Source: Metopolophium dirhodum (lineage: Eukaryota > Arthropoda > Insecta > Hemiptera > Aphididae). Taken from it: a DNA stretch of 64,000 nt. Position numbers and translations under genes: made by a program. The stretch is from NCBI RefSeq assembly GCF_019925205.1, contig NC_083560.1, forward strand, positions 147,642,526 through 147,706,525. Reading direction: 5' to 3'. The notes beneath the pieces are model-generated. The model was not told the origin of the DNA. It did no database searches and was given only the letters and a program-made list of their open reading frames with translations. This document shows positions 42,822 to 54,909 of the stretch, piece after piece (positions within the stretch are counted from its first letter, which is position 1; each line of letters opens with the position of its first letter).

Positions 42822-44783
42822 TTATCTTAAAATCGGTACAGCAGTAAGTATGTTATCCAAATTAAACATAATCATTTTTTTTTGAACATCTGATATTTTC
42901 CATTGACTTGAATGTACTGACAGAGTTTTGACAACAAAAATATTAAGTTTTGATGATTTCAATGGTTTAATAAACATATCTTCTTTACTTGTGAAGGCAT
43001 GGCCAACAAACATTTCATTATCTGGCAGAAATTCGTTAATTTTAACAATAGTTCCATCATATGTTAAAACAAAACAATCGGGTTCTTTAACTTTAAGCTG
43101 AAGTGCATCATTATCTTTTAACTGTTTTATTGTAACATTTTCTTGTTCTTTATACCGTCTAACTACTTGCTGTAATGGTTTTTCATTTTTTCTAAGCATT
43201 TTTTTTTAATTCTCTCATATAGTTTTCGAAGGTAAAAGCACTGCAATTATCAAGAGGTTCATGTCTTGTATAATCGTCTACTAAATGTAGCAACCCATGT
43301 ACATTGTGCGATATTAAATGACACCCATAAATTTTTTGAAAAGTTTTCACAAAATATTTTAATAATTGACGTGCATAATCTGAATATTTAGCATGATCTG
43401 AACTCAAAAGTATTCTCATGGCAATACTTAATGTTAAAAAATGTTGGTAACAGTCTTCTGATAAAATATTTTTAAACACTATAAGCCCAGTATATAAAAG
43501 AAGTTGACGAAATTCAGTTGCTTTAAATCGGTTAACTTCTTCTATTCCTCTGGGTTTTCGTGCAAAATCATTAGTAATACAATTTTTTATTTTAAGAAGA
43601 GAAATAGTAATCTGCTTTGATTTAAGACCAGATAAACGGACATGTAAAGGACCTTTTTGTAACCAAATGTTTATTAATTTTTTCATTACACCAAGACAAA
43701 CCAAGTGCATATAGTCTAAACAAAATAAATTGACTACATCAGCATTGGGGATAAGAGCCAAACATGATATTGTTGAAGAAATATGATGTTCTTCATTTCT
43801 CATAAGTAAATAATCTTCATGAGTTCTTATTTCATTACCAGCTTCAATGAATGGAAAACAAACACGATTGTTTATATATTCTCCCTCATGTGAACACCTT
43901 GTACAAGAGGAAAAGCCCGAATGCCCCTTAACTCTTAATAAAAATGATTTAGCTGTAGCGTCCCAACATATAACTTCAATCACTACCTTTTTTTTTCGTT
44001 ATTTATGATAATTCCGTTAGATGTTAAATCTATAACTTCTGAAATAAAATCTTTAAGGTATTCATTACTATCTCGTGGTTTCTCATTACCATAGTATATT
44101 CCTATGGGGAAAACATAATTACGGTAGGAAACAATATAAGCCAAAATTGGCCAAAATTGACCAGAACTGCTTTTTGATATTGGTAGCCTATCAACTCCAA
44201 CAGCAATATTTATGCATTCTTGAATGGGAATTGTAGAGGAATACTTAATTATACCATTAAATAACCCAAAATGATAGTAAACACCAGGATTCACTTCTCG
44301 TATACCAATTAATTTTGTTGGCTCAGTATGAAGTAGTGTTCGGCAAGTTTCAGGTAAAAATGATAGATCAGCTTTATACTTTAATATTTTTAAAAGTTTA
44401 GTAACTGTATTTTGATGAACATTACATTGTACTGCCCACTCTTGTAAAGACTGTAACACATTTTCTTCATAATTATTATTATTATTTGTATTGGATTTTG
44501 TTAGTTTAATAGAATCAGACGTGGTCACAGTTTGAAGTATAGAGTTGTTATCAGCAATAGAATTTTCAGGAACAAATTGAATACGCTGATCCAATCTGTT
44601 CTCCAAGCTAAAGTTCAAAGGACTTTTTTCGTGACTTAATTGAGGTGATACAATATGTAAAGCCGTATTTGAATTATGTGTAATTAATTCATCTTCACAT
44701 GGTCTGTTAATCCAATCAACCAAAGCATTTAATTCTTTTTGAATTTTTCTACGTTTATTTCTGTAACCAGGAGTCTTGATCAT
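42822..44783 (-). pseudogene. CACTA-like transposase of the inner element, two frameshifts
   Basis: Three consecutive frames (43983-44783, 43192-43983, 42822-43199) form one protein of about 650 aa. Recognisable parts: VDRLPISKSSSGQFWPILAY, GHSGFSSCTRC (zinc-like), DYMHLVCLGVMKKL, and HNVHGLLHLVDDY followed by FTFENYMRELKK, which corresponds to DUF4218 in plant CACTA transposases. The frame breaks fall in A9 runs near 43985-43993 and near 43200. The C-terminal part reaches a stop at 42822. The gene is intronless here, unlike the outer copy, which has an intron after its first exon. Confidence 0.8.
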
Positions 44784-46830
44784 TTTAAACTATGGATGAT
44801 AAAACAATTACATATAATAGAAAATATGAAATACTTAAGTATTATATGGTAGTATAAGGTGTATTATATGAATTAACATGTGAGTATAACGGATTAGTTT
44901 AAAATGATTTGCATATTATATACAATACATTATTATGGAGTATAATATAATTTAATTAAACAATTTTAAAATGATAGGAGAAGTTATTATAAACTGGTGT
45001 AGGCACCTATAATAAAGTAATACATAATACCAAATTTAACATTTTCCTCAAATTTTCCAGGATATATTATTTAGCCAATAAAGTAGGTATATTATATAGT
45101 GTAACACCAATTTTAAAATGAAATAATTATACCAACGGTATATGACATACTTTAAAAATGATATTTGGTAATATTCAAATTAATTAAAATACACAATAAA
45201 ATACATTTTTAATATAACTAATAGTTACTTAGCTCTGTTATTAATATAACGTACTAGAAATAACTTTTGATATAATTAATTAGGTATAAAAAGTATAATA
45301 ATAATATGAAAATAGTACTGATAGTATGAAATTCTCAATCTTAAGAGAATGTCAGCGCACTATTTGTTTTCTCTCTTTATTCTATGTTTTAACTAATCTT
45401 AGAGTAAAATCACCCATTACAAAAAAGATAGACAATAATATTTTTGAGGGAATGACATATCGATTTGTCTAAATATATATTGTCTCAAAACAATTTAAAC
45501 ATAATTTAAATTAACAACATTTTTTAGTTTATTTTTAAAATAAAAAATTTTCTGCATTTCTGCGTTAATGCGTTTTGTCCATGTTACGCGTGGGCAAGAG
45601 AGAGAAGATGAACTATTTATCTCTTATCTTTCTGGCCCACGCGCAACATCCTCTAAATAATTTAATTAAAACATTAAACGCCAAAACGTAAACAATAATG
45701 TTATATAAGGTACCTACTCAAACACTACACAGTGTTATTTGCAAATACACCACACACATAGAAAATTACAATTGTAGGTACCGATAATATAATATGTAGG
45801 TACCTCATCTGTACATATTAAATTATAATTGATAAAATATAATAATATAAAATACTTATTATAAGTATAGTTACTATATAGCTATAGGTATAGGTTATGA
45901 AATATGAAATTATTACCTGACAATGATCGATTCCAAAACTTCCGAAACAGCGTATGCTAATAAAACAAATATTGAAAACAACTTGACAATGTAGAATGAG
46001 CTAAGAGCAGTTAAAGTATGAGTATACGCTTCAGTCTCCATTCACGAATGGCCTAAATAATCGTGTGTTATAATATAATAGTATATAATATATTGAGACT
46101 TGTATGACATTATGAGGGTGAGCTGCGGGATGCGGCCGCGGCGGCAGTCGGTCGTTGTTGTTGTCCGCATCGGTTGGTCGGCGGGGGTAAGGACGCGACG
46201 GATTCACTGATAAACAAGTCTTACTTGGGTATTAACCGGAATTACCCAGATGGGTAATCATACTATTTTTATATTACTAGAATATGAACAGTGTATTTCG
46301 TCTTCTAAATAACTTAATGCACTATAATATTTAATGGCTATATATTCTGTGATAGTATAATGTCATATTATATTGTTTATCCTTGTCAAAATAACGATTT
46401 TGTAATGTTGTATAAACCTAATTATAATTAAATACCTATATGGATATTCATTACACAAAAACCACTAAATAGAACAACCTTTTTGTACGATAATTTAATT
46501 TTTAAGTAAGTTATGATCATTTTCAATTTATGCGCTATTATATTCGCAAAACTTGCTAAAAAAATGAACCGCCGTAAAAAAACATATATATACAAATACC
46601 TATAGTATTTATTGTAACTATCAAGTAGGTAGGTATCATAATAGGTAGATTAAATCAAATTTTTAAACTAACGAAGCTAAACGTGATAACGTGATCGGCA
46701 GAGCATAATTTATTTGTTATGTTACGCACTTGTGAGACTGAGACAACAATTTAATGCCCGTGTAACGTCCTCTTTTTAGGCACAGCTTGTAAGATATGAA
46801 AATATAATAATGTACCAATATAATATTAGC
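44784..46830. other. AT-rich upstream region of the inner transposase with a hairpin and a CpG island
   Basis: No gene supported. A 15-bp imperfect inverted repeat lies at 45581-45595 and 45635-45649. GC-rich sequence (GCGGCCGCGGCGG) lies at 46128-46200. A possible 5' UTR donor CAG/GTAATA lies near 45917 (minus). Confidence 0.4.
45581..45649. repeat. Short hairpin (15-bp arms, one mismatch)
   Basis: ATGTTACGCGTGGGC and GCCCACGCGCAACAT face each other across 39 nt, and weaker complementarity (AGAGAGAGAAGAT against ATCTCTTATCTTTCT) extends inward. Possibly a tiny MITE remnant. Confidence 0.55.
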
Positions 46831-49294
46831 TAGGGTTGCCATACGTCCCGGTACACCGGGACATGTCACCAGTTCATGACTTCGGTCCCGGTCGTCCCAC
46901 TAGACCCTACAAAAGTCCCGGTTATGTGTAAATAATATTAGTACCAATAATTATTTTTATAAAAATTATAATTGTATTCTAAAACCATGAATTTCATGTC
47001 GGACACTCCTATCTTATCTTCACTGATAATAATTGAACTTTGCTATTATGGCATAATAGAATAATTCTATTTATGTCAGTCAACATGCATGCATTGAGTT
47101 CGCATTAGTTCGCATTAGTTCGCATTAGTTCGAATCTAACCAACGTCGTGTGATGTCTGTATTCAGTGTATTCTCGTTTATCGTGATTTTGTAGTTTCGT
47201 ATGGTTTTACAATTTACAAATATTATGCCAAAGAGAAAGTGTCATTTTTCCGATAATTACACCAAAGAATGGTCGTTCTTAAAAAGGGGTCGAAATGAAT
47301 ATGAAGCACATTGCACAATATGCAATATATTTATTTCCGTGAGTCACAGTGGTAAGACTTCAATACATGACCACAACAAGTCTAATACTCATAAGTCCAA
47401 TATATCGATAGCGTCCTCTTCACGAGATATTTCAACATTTATGGTTAAGGAAAACACTCCAGAAGATATTTTAGTCTGTGCCGCAGAATTAACAACAGCT
47501 TACAAAGTTGTTAACCACCATCAATCATTTAATTCATTGGATTGTAACACAAAACTTAATTCAAAACTCTATCCAGATTCAAAAATTGCCGCAAAACAAT
47601 CAACTGCGCGGACTAAAGCAACAGCAATCATCAAAAATATATTGGCACCACATTCTTTGCAAACAATTAAAGAAGAGATTGAACAAGTTCCTTTCTATGG
47701 AGTTCTTACGGACGCTAGCAATCATAATGCGGAAAAATTGTTTCCTCTTATTATTCAATATTTTTCCGAAACAAAAGGTATGCAATTAAAATTAATAAAG
47801 CTTAATTCTTTGGAAAATGAAACTTCAGAGACTATAGTGAAATTTTGTGTTGATACATTAAATAATTTAAATATTTCTTTACATAAACTAATCGCGTACA
47901 GTGCAGATAATACAAATACTAATTTTGGTGGGAGAGACAGACATGGAACAAACAATGTTTACTTTAAACTTCAATCCATATTATCTAAAGATATCGAAGG
48001 CATAGGTTGTCCAGCTCATATTTTACATAATACAGCGTCTACATCCGCTGACGTACTTTCTGTTGACGTGGAGTCTATAGTACTTAAAATGTATAAATAT
48101 TTTTCCATATTTACTGTAAGAAATGAACGTCTTAAATCATTTTGTGAGGAGGCTGATGTACATTATGCTAATTTACAGTCTCATTCGAGAACTCGATGGC
48201 TGTCTTTGTTGCCAGCAATTGAACGTATTCTACAGTTATGGGAACCACTAAAAAATTTCTTTCTCGAAGAAACAAGACCACCAAAAGCAATCGTCGATTT
48301 TTTCAAAAATCCGTTGTCACAAATTTATTTCTTGTTTTTACATTGTCAAACATTTTTATTTGAGAAACAAATCAAAAAAATAGAAAAATCTGATATTACC
48401 ATTATAGGAGTCAAAAAAAATTATAAACGATTTAGAACAAACACTTTCAGAACGCGCCGAAGCTAACTTTTTGGGAATCAAAACTAAAATTGAATATAAT
48501 AAAATAAAAGACGATGCTCAGCTTTTTGTTTCGATAAAATTATTCGACGAAGAAGTCGATAATTATTACAAAACGGCACGGGAGTATTTACAACAGTGGA
48601 GTAACCCTCTTATAAAATTTGAGGTATTTTCATGGATGGATCTTACTTCTTCGCTGCAATGGCAAGAAGTTGAAAAGACAATAACTTATTTAAAAGAAAA
48701 GGGAATTGATATTACGGATAGTTGCTTTGAAGAAATATTGTATTTTAAAAACTTCATAGACAAACAGAAATTTGATGAAGATTGGAATAAAAAAAATATG
48801 CATGACAAATGGTTACATTTCTTTCAAAAAACTGATGTATTGGAAAGAAAACGTAATTTAATTTTAATGTGCCAATACTTATATGCTATTCCTGGTCATA
48901 ACGCTAATGTTGAAAGGATATTTTCACTGATAATGGCCCAGTGGATAAAAGAACGTAACCGTCTTCAAGTAGAAACTGTAGAAAGTATCATTCAATGCAA
49001 ATTTAATTTCAAAATGACTTGTTCGGAATTTCATATGTATGTTATGGGAAAACCAGAGCTATTGAAACAGGTGAAAAAGTCAGAAAAATATAATATTTCA
49101 AAATAAATAAATAATATTTCATTAATCAAATGTATCTTCTAATTTAATGTCTTTCATAATTCAATACTATTATTTTTTTTTCTATATATATATATTAATT
49201 ATACTGTGTTCTAAATTTTAATATTAAAAAAAAGGTTGTTCAAATTATTTTTGTAAATGTCCCGGTCAGTACTTGGACTTTTATGGCAACCCCC
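46831..49294 (+). mobile_element. hAT transposon (BED-finger type)
   Basis: Left end TAGGGTTGCCATACGTCCC and reversed right end GGGGTTGCCATAAAAGTCC form a hAT-like inverted repeat, with CCCGG(T/A) blocks just inside. The flanks share ATTAGC but no clean 8-bp duplication. Carries one frameshifted transposase. Three copies of TTCGCATTAG near 47100-47130 lie in its leader. Confidence 0.8.
47225..49106 (+). pseudogene. hAT transposase with BED-type zinc finger, one frameshift
   Basis: First frame to 48466: BED-like finger (CTICNIFISV...HDHNKSNTH) at residues about 25-60, then the hAT core with FYGVLTDASNHNAEKLFPL, AYSADNTNTNFGG, GIGCPAHILHN and SRTRWLSLLPAIER. The second frame (from 48471) continues with SERAEANFLGIKTKIEYNK after a one-base shift in the A8 run at 48411-48420, and ends in the dimerisation region (CQYLYAIPGHNANVERIFSLI). 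I start at the second ATG (MPKRKC), as in related proteins. Otherwise complete. Confidence 0.82.
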
Positions 49295-50559
49295 AATAAT
49301 TAGCATCAGCAATGCGCCTATTAATTATTATTATAATGGTTACAACATACTTGTAAAAACCATAACTTGCAAAGTCTTCAGAACACGTCTAAGTTTTAGA
49401 TTCTGAGCGGAACAATAAATTATCAATTTATTATTTAATAGTACTTCAGGTTACCTATATACATGATTAAATTATTTTGACTCTACTTAGGCAATGCGTA
49501 TAGTCATGAACAATTTTCGATATAATTTTGTTATTTTTTTAATAACAGTACCTACCTAGTACCTACCTATACTGTATAGTTAAATAATATTTAGGTAATA
49601 GCTAGGTATCATTTCGCCAAAAAGCTTGAAAATGTTTAACAAGGTATTCAAGGTAAATTATATTACAATAATAGCAAGCTTGATTACCTTGGTTGTTATA
49701 TTTACCAATAAATGTAATAAGTATATGTAAGTACTTCTACTGTAGATCTGTTTTACAGTATAGGTACCCACTATTTATAGGTACCTATACCTATACCTAT
49801 ACCTACACAAGCGTCAAGCATCAATATAGCATTATACTATTAGACATTAGAGTAAGACTACCTATATTATATATATTAATATGAATTCTATAGATATATA
49901 TATTATAGTATATAATAATAATTATATTACTATGTACATATAAATATATTATAATATGATCTGAAATCTCAATTATTACCCACACGCACACATCCGATTT
50001 AGGCATATTATACATATTATTATAATTATTATCAGTCGATATTGGTCTATTAAATAACATATTGTATTGTTGTTTAAGCATAACTGAACAATATTATTTT
50101 ATTAAATATAATCATATCCTGTCATTATTAAAAAGCACCGTATACACCGTTATACAAAGTATTTTGTATACATTGTTTTGAAAACCTTTTAGTAGTGATA
50201 TGTCGCGATCTACCAAACTTGTTCCTAAGTTCATTATTATTATGAAGTTTTAATAAATAAAATAACGTGCATATAAAAAACTCGTAAAACATTAAAATAC
50301 GTAGTACCTAACCTATTTAGGCATAAATATACATCATATACAGTATCTCTATATAGGTTATTAATTTTATCTTATCGTACGAATTGGACAGTCTCAATAA
50401 TGTATCGTACATGTTTATGATTTATCGGTTGGATAAAAGTATAACATAGCCACATAGGTATAATAGGTTCATAGGTATTATAAGTACGTTCTTTTTTTTT
50501 AATTTTGGGATTTCTGGTAGGTCACGCACTCACGCGTGTGATATCACTACCAACAATTT
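49295..50559. other. AT-rich DNA, nothing recognised
   Basis: Contains a short (TATACC)n run near 49780-49805. No gene or terminal repeat seen. Confidence 0.4.
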
Positions 50560-52290
50560 TAATCATTTTTAAAAACATTGAATGGAATAATGTTTAAAAA
50601 TATTTAGTGTAAGTATAAGGTTTTAAAAATACGTTAATCGTACTTGGGGAATTGAAAAGATTGAAAAGATTGAATGGAACACTATTTTAAAATATTTGGT
50701 GTATAACGTTTTCAAAATACGTTTATCACATTTGGGTAAAAATATTTGTAAATTACATATTTTCAAAAGATTGAATGGAATACTATTTTAAAATATTTGG
50801 TGTATAACGTTTTCAAATTACGTTCATCGTATTTGGATAAAAATATTTGTAAATCAAACAATTTTAAAACATTTGATGGAACACTGTTTTAAAATATTTG
50901 GTGTATAACGTTTTCAAAATACGTTTATCATATTTGGGTAAAAATATTTGTAAATTACATATTTTCATAAGATTGAATGGAACACTGTTTTAAAATATTT
51001 GGTGTGTAACGTTTTCGAAATACGTTTATCATATTTGGGTAAAAATATTTGTAAATTACATATTTTCAAAAGATTGAATAGAACACTGTTTTAAAATATT
51101 TGGTGTGTAACGTTTTCAAAATACGTTTATCATCTTTGAGTAAAAATATTTGTAAATTACATATTTTCAAAAGATTGAATGGAATACTTGTCGGATATCT
51201 ATAAAATCCTCGATAACGTTATTTGGCCGCCGGCCTGTTATCTACAATAATTGTCGTCGGTCATTACGGTAGACTCCACGTCGAGAATATTCGATACCCC
51301 CGCCCCGCCTGTGCCATCTCGGTCACTGCCTGCCGTCTCACCGCGAACCCGTCAACGTCTAGTTAGTGACCCTCGGTCTGTTCGTTGCAACTGTTGCAAC
51401 GGCCCCGGCACCTTTGTCACGTCCGCGTGTTGCGCGACAGACTATTTTTCTGCGTGATCGATGTTGTGAATGTGTCGTGTTAAGTATTCATCGGCCGTGG
51501 CGTTTCGCGTGTGTTAAGTCGATCCGTCCATATTAGTTACCCGTCGATCACCTGTGGTACGTTGTCTCGTGGTGTACGCGAGCAGGTATCTGGTTGTTGG
51601 CCGTCGCCATTGTGTTGCGTGGAGTATCGGCGACGTCCGAATTATTAGTGTGCGCCACCCGTCAGTGGCCATCGTTGGGATTCCCAGTCCACCAGCGTCG
51701 ACTCGCCGTATGGACCAATTAAGCAGTCGGAAGGTGAACGAGTGGCAACATTGCGGGTACCAGGGAGACCGGTGATTGTATCATTATATTATTATTTTGT
51801 ATCATTTGTACCTACGTGTTAATTTTACCTATGTATATCCATTAGTGGGCGCCCATCCATTTCATATGAATGTAAAACATTGTAATCTTACATATTAATA
51901 TTAGGGCGGTGCTTCTGGCTCGCCATTAGAACATATTACCTTGAGTTCTTCATTCTTATTTATATTGACGTTACGTATAAGGGACCCACTCTCATCCGTG
52001 CCTTGCGTGGTGGTGCTTAGCGCTATCATTTTGTTCAGTCAGAGCGTGGAGCAATACAACACGATAAAATATTATTTAAGTGTAGCCGAGTCGGTCGATG
52101 CCTCTGGGTCGGCAGTAAGGACTTTGTGCGACAATACTATTTTAAAATATTTGGTACATAACGTTTTCAAAACGCGTTCATCATATTTGGGTAAAAATAT
52201 TTGTAGATCAAATATTTACAAAATATTGGCACAATATTTTTAAACAAATATTGGCAGTAAAACCTTTTTCAAATATTGTGAAAATTTATA
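50560..52290. repeat. Subterminal tandem array of the inner CACTA-like element
   Basis: A unit of about 100 bp with GATTGAATGGAAYACTRTTTT and AAAATATTTGGTGTATAACG recurs near 50578, 50669, 50772, 50870, 50973, 51073 and 51174. It is then split by the solo LTR and resumes at 52134. Repeated subterminal motifs are typical transposase-binding regions of CACTA-like elements. Confidence 0.75.
51189..52133. mobile_element. Solo LTR, 945 bp, with 5-bp target duplication ATACT
   Basis: The insert begins TGTCGG and ends GCGACA (TG...CA) and is flanked on both sides by ATACT (51184-51188 and 52134-52138). It exactly interrupts one unit of the tandem array. It is GC-richer than its surroundings and has no long frame. 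A TATAAAA lies near the start (51200). The 5-bp duplication fits Ty3/gypsy or BEL/Pao elements; internal genes are lost. Confidence 0.88.
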
Positions 52291-52312
52291 TATTTTCAAA
52301 TTGCCGTGTGGG

Positions 52313-53537
52313 TTTTTTTTCAAAATACATTTCTGCGGTTTTTAACATGTCATAACCATCTACGTCACCTTTTTGAAGAGTGAAAGCTGATAATTGTTGT
52401 ATTTGAGTTAAAACCTCAGAATAGTTTGATACAGTGTACTCGGGTTCTTCAGTTTTTTCAGTTTCTTCAGTTTCTTCATGTGTTTCCTCTTCGTCATTAT
52501 CTGTTATTATGAATGACTTGATATCAGTACTATCTTCTTCAGTTCTTAGATTTTTGTCGACCAAAAATCACTCTTCACCTTGCATATGAGTTGGCAGCAT
52601 ATTAAGTAATAATTACTTAATATGTTCACCAACAATTATTTCGTTTTCAAGATCTGTGTTATCTAAATCTACAGGCAAATTTTCCAAAATAAAACCTGAT
52701 TTTTTAAAACATTTAGTAACACAACTACCAGTTATTTGCTTCACAGACTGTTTAATCCACATCAAAGCGTCTAATACAGTAATGCTTTTTGCAAGTTCAT
52801 CAGCATCTTTTACTACGTCTATCTGTGATAATATTCGTCTAAGTATCATTTGTCGGTAAATAACTTTAAAATTTTGAATTATACCTTGATCTAAAGGTTG
52901 ACAGTGTGACGTCGTATTTGGTGGTAAAAATACTAAGTTTATGTTTTGTAGTTTTAAATCAGGATGTGATGTTGCATTATCTAAAAACAAAATAATTTTA
53001 CGCTTTTGTTTTTTCATTTTTTCATCAAACCACATTAACCACTCAGTCATTATACATCGTGTCATCCATGCTTTTTTATTTGCCTCCCAGTGTAGGTCTA
53101 AGCGTTTTATGTCCACATTCTTAAAGCAACGAGGTTTCTTAGATTTACCTATGATTAGTGACTTTTCAAATTCACCTATTAAATTAACGCATAACATGAC
53201 CGTCAATCTTTCTTTAGACTTTTTCCCAGAAGTACAAATTTCATTTTTAAAACTTAATGTTTTATTAGGAAGAATTTTATAAAATAATCCTGTTTCATCT
53301 ACATTGTAAATATTTCGTGGCTCATACGAAGAAATTAATTGTTTGACTTTTATACGCCATTCGTCCACTGTTTCCGTATCAACCTATTTACTCTCGCCGC
53401 AAACCACTTTAAAAGAAATATTGTAGCGTGATTTAAATTTATATATTTACATTTATTTATTTACATTTTCTTTTTGGTAAAAATCTAACAATTTGATTTT
53501 TTCTGTTTAAAGTTAGATGTTTTCGTTTGGACGCCAT
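52313..53537 (-). pseudogene. Tigger/pogo DDE transposase, degenerate
   Basis: The start MASKRKHLTLNRKNQIV (ATG at 53537) is followed by a stop, and most of the N-terminal HTH region is missing. The frame resumes near 53430 (SRYNISFKVVCGES), has an in-frame TAG, then the DDE_1 core from 53368: YNVDETGLF, ILFLDNATSHP and PPNTTSHCQPLDQGII. A TAA lies at 52613, and the acidic C-terminal part (EETHEETEETEKTEEP) continues in another frame to the inner insertion at 52313. The end of the protein would lie left of 38669. Confidence 0.8.
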
Positions 53538-53550
53538 TGAAATTATAGGT

Positions 53551-53682
53551 ACGTACTTCGAAACGTTTTAAACATACACTGAACACAAATGACAAAATAC
53601 ACAGTCACGGACAAGTACGTACTTCGAAACGTTTTAAGCATACACTGAACACAAATGACAAAATACACAGTCACAGACAATT
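53551..53682. repeat. 66-bp tandem duplication in the Tigger leader
   Basis: Two copies starting ACGTACTTCGAAACGTTTTAA at 53551 and 53617, with two or three differences. They lie just upstream of the transposase start. Confidence 0.8.
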
Positions 53683-54909
53683 GTTATCGCCTTATCGACA
53701 TAATAAATTAAGCTCGTTAAGATAAACTGTCAAAAATAATTTCAAAATAATAATTTTCCATTTGATATATTATGTATGTACTTTTAAATGTTGACCGTTA
53801 ATTAGAGTGCCCGCTATTTAGAAGTATTAATGTATTTTTCCCATAACACTCGACGGGACCAAACAAATTGACCGTTACATAGAGGTGACCGTCCTATAGA
53901 AGTGACCGTTAACGGAAGTTTCACTGTATTTTCATCAACAGGATAATAATTATTTTTTGTAGATGAGTTGTTCTGGTTTTTTTGCTGATCGGTTATAACA
54001 TTTTCCAATCGTTCAATTTTAGTTGACATAGTTCTCACTTCATACTTCAAATTTGTCAAAGTACGAGTTAAGTTTTTCAAAATACAAAGCATTTCTGAAA
54101 AAAAATTATTTTTAAAATAAAGATTAGATTTGATTTAATCAATATATCACCAGTTTGAACTGTTGAATTATTTGATATTGATACGGGTGATGATGGCGTA
54201 CTAAAATGAGTTAGTGAATTGTCCAAATGTTTATCTTCAACATTTAACTTTTTTAGGCAGTCATTTTTTAAATTTCCATTTATATTATCTATGCCATCTT
54301 CTAATATATAATATATATATAAAAAAAAAAATTTAATTTTAAATACAATACTTTAAGCAAATACTATAATATGTATTGATGTTGTTCAATAAATTAAAAT
54401 TAAATCAAGTACCTACTTATACTTTTTAATTAGGCAATAATATATAATATAATTTTTTATAATAATCAAAATAAATTATTTTACTGTATAATGTATTGAA
54501 AAATTATCAACATTTATGTCATCATGATGTAAGTCTGCCTCTATTTGTGGAGAAGTGGAATGAAGTGAAATTGACTCAAAATCCAACTTTTTTTTTATAA
54601 TCTTGTTTGAATTTAGTAAGCCAATATCGTCAACGTTCCATTTTCCAGATGGTGAGGTTAAGAAAGCAGTTGTGGATACTAAAGTCCTATTTTTTGCAAC
54701 AGATGATCCTATTAAAATAAAGTATAGGTACATATTGATTAGGTATAGGTACTTTATAGATTTAGGTAGGTGTTATCTTTGTTATTATTAAGTATTATCA
54801 GATATAAGATATTCAGTTGTCATTGTGCAGTCACACAGTGAGGTTGTGTTTCTCTTGATAGTGTTATTTTCGTTACGGTTTTTCTCTAATTAATATTAAA
54901 TTTTAATTC

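Larger units (their letters stand above)
38669..52312 (-). mobile_element. Inner CACTA-like transposon nested in the Tigger
   Basis: Ends are CCCACACAGCAAAAT at 38669 and, reversed, CCCACACGGCAATTT up to 52312. Both subterminal zones are rich in related AATATTTT words, and the right one is a tandem array. It holds a transposase pseudogene (42822-44783), remnants of a DUF4806 gene (39230-40029) and three later insertions. A clear target duplication was not seen. Confidence 0.7.
38328..53926 (-). mobile_element. Tigger/pogo transposon with TA target duplication, itself interrupted
   Basis: Ends are CAGTAGAACTTCC (from 38328) and, reversed, CAGTGAAACTTCC (to 53926), each flanked by TA. Subterminal sequence on both sides shares words such as GGTCAC and GTTAACGGTC. 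It lies in an exon of the DUF4806 gene: removing 38328-53926 and one TA joins GATGAAAATA to TTTACAAATT in frame. It carries a broken DDE transposase and was opened near 52313 by the inner CACTA-like element; its own remaining left part is 38328-38668. Confidence 0.85.

Noticed and set aside
49779..49807. TATACC repeats as a telomere-like or regulatory array
   Set aside because: Short simple repeat common in this AT-rich genome.
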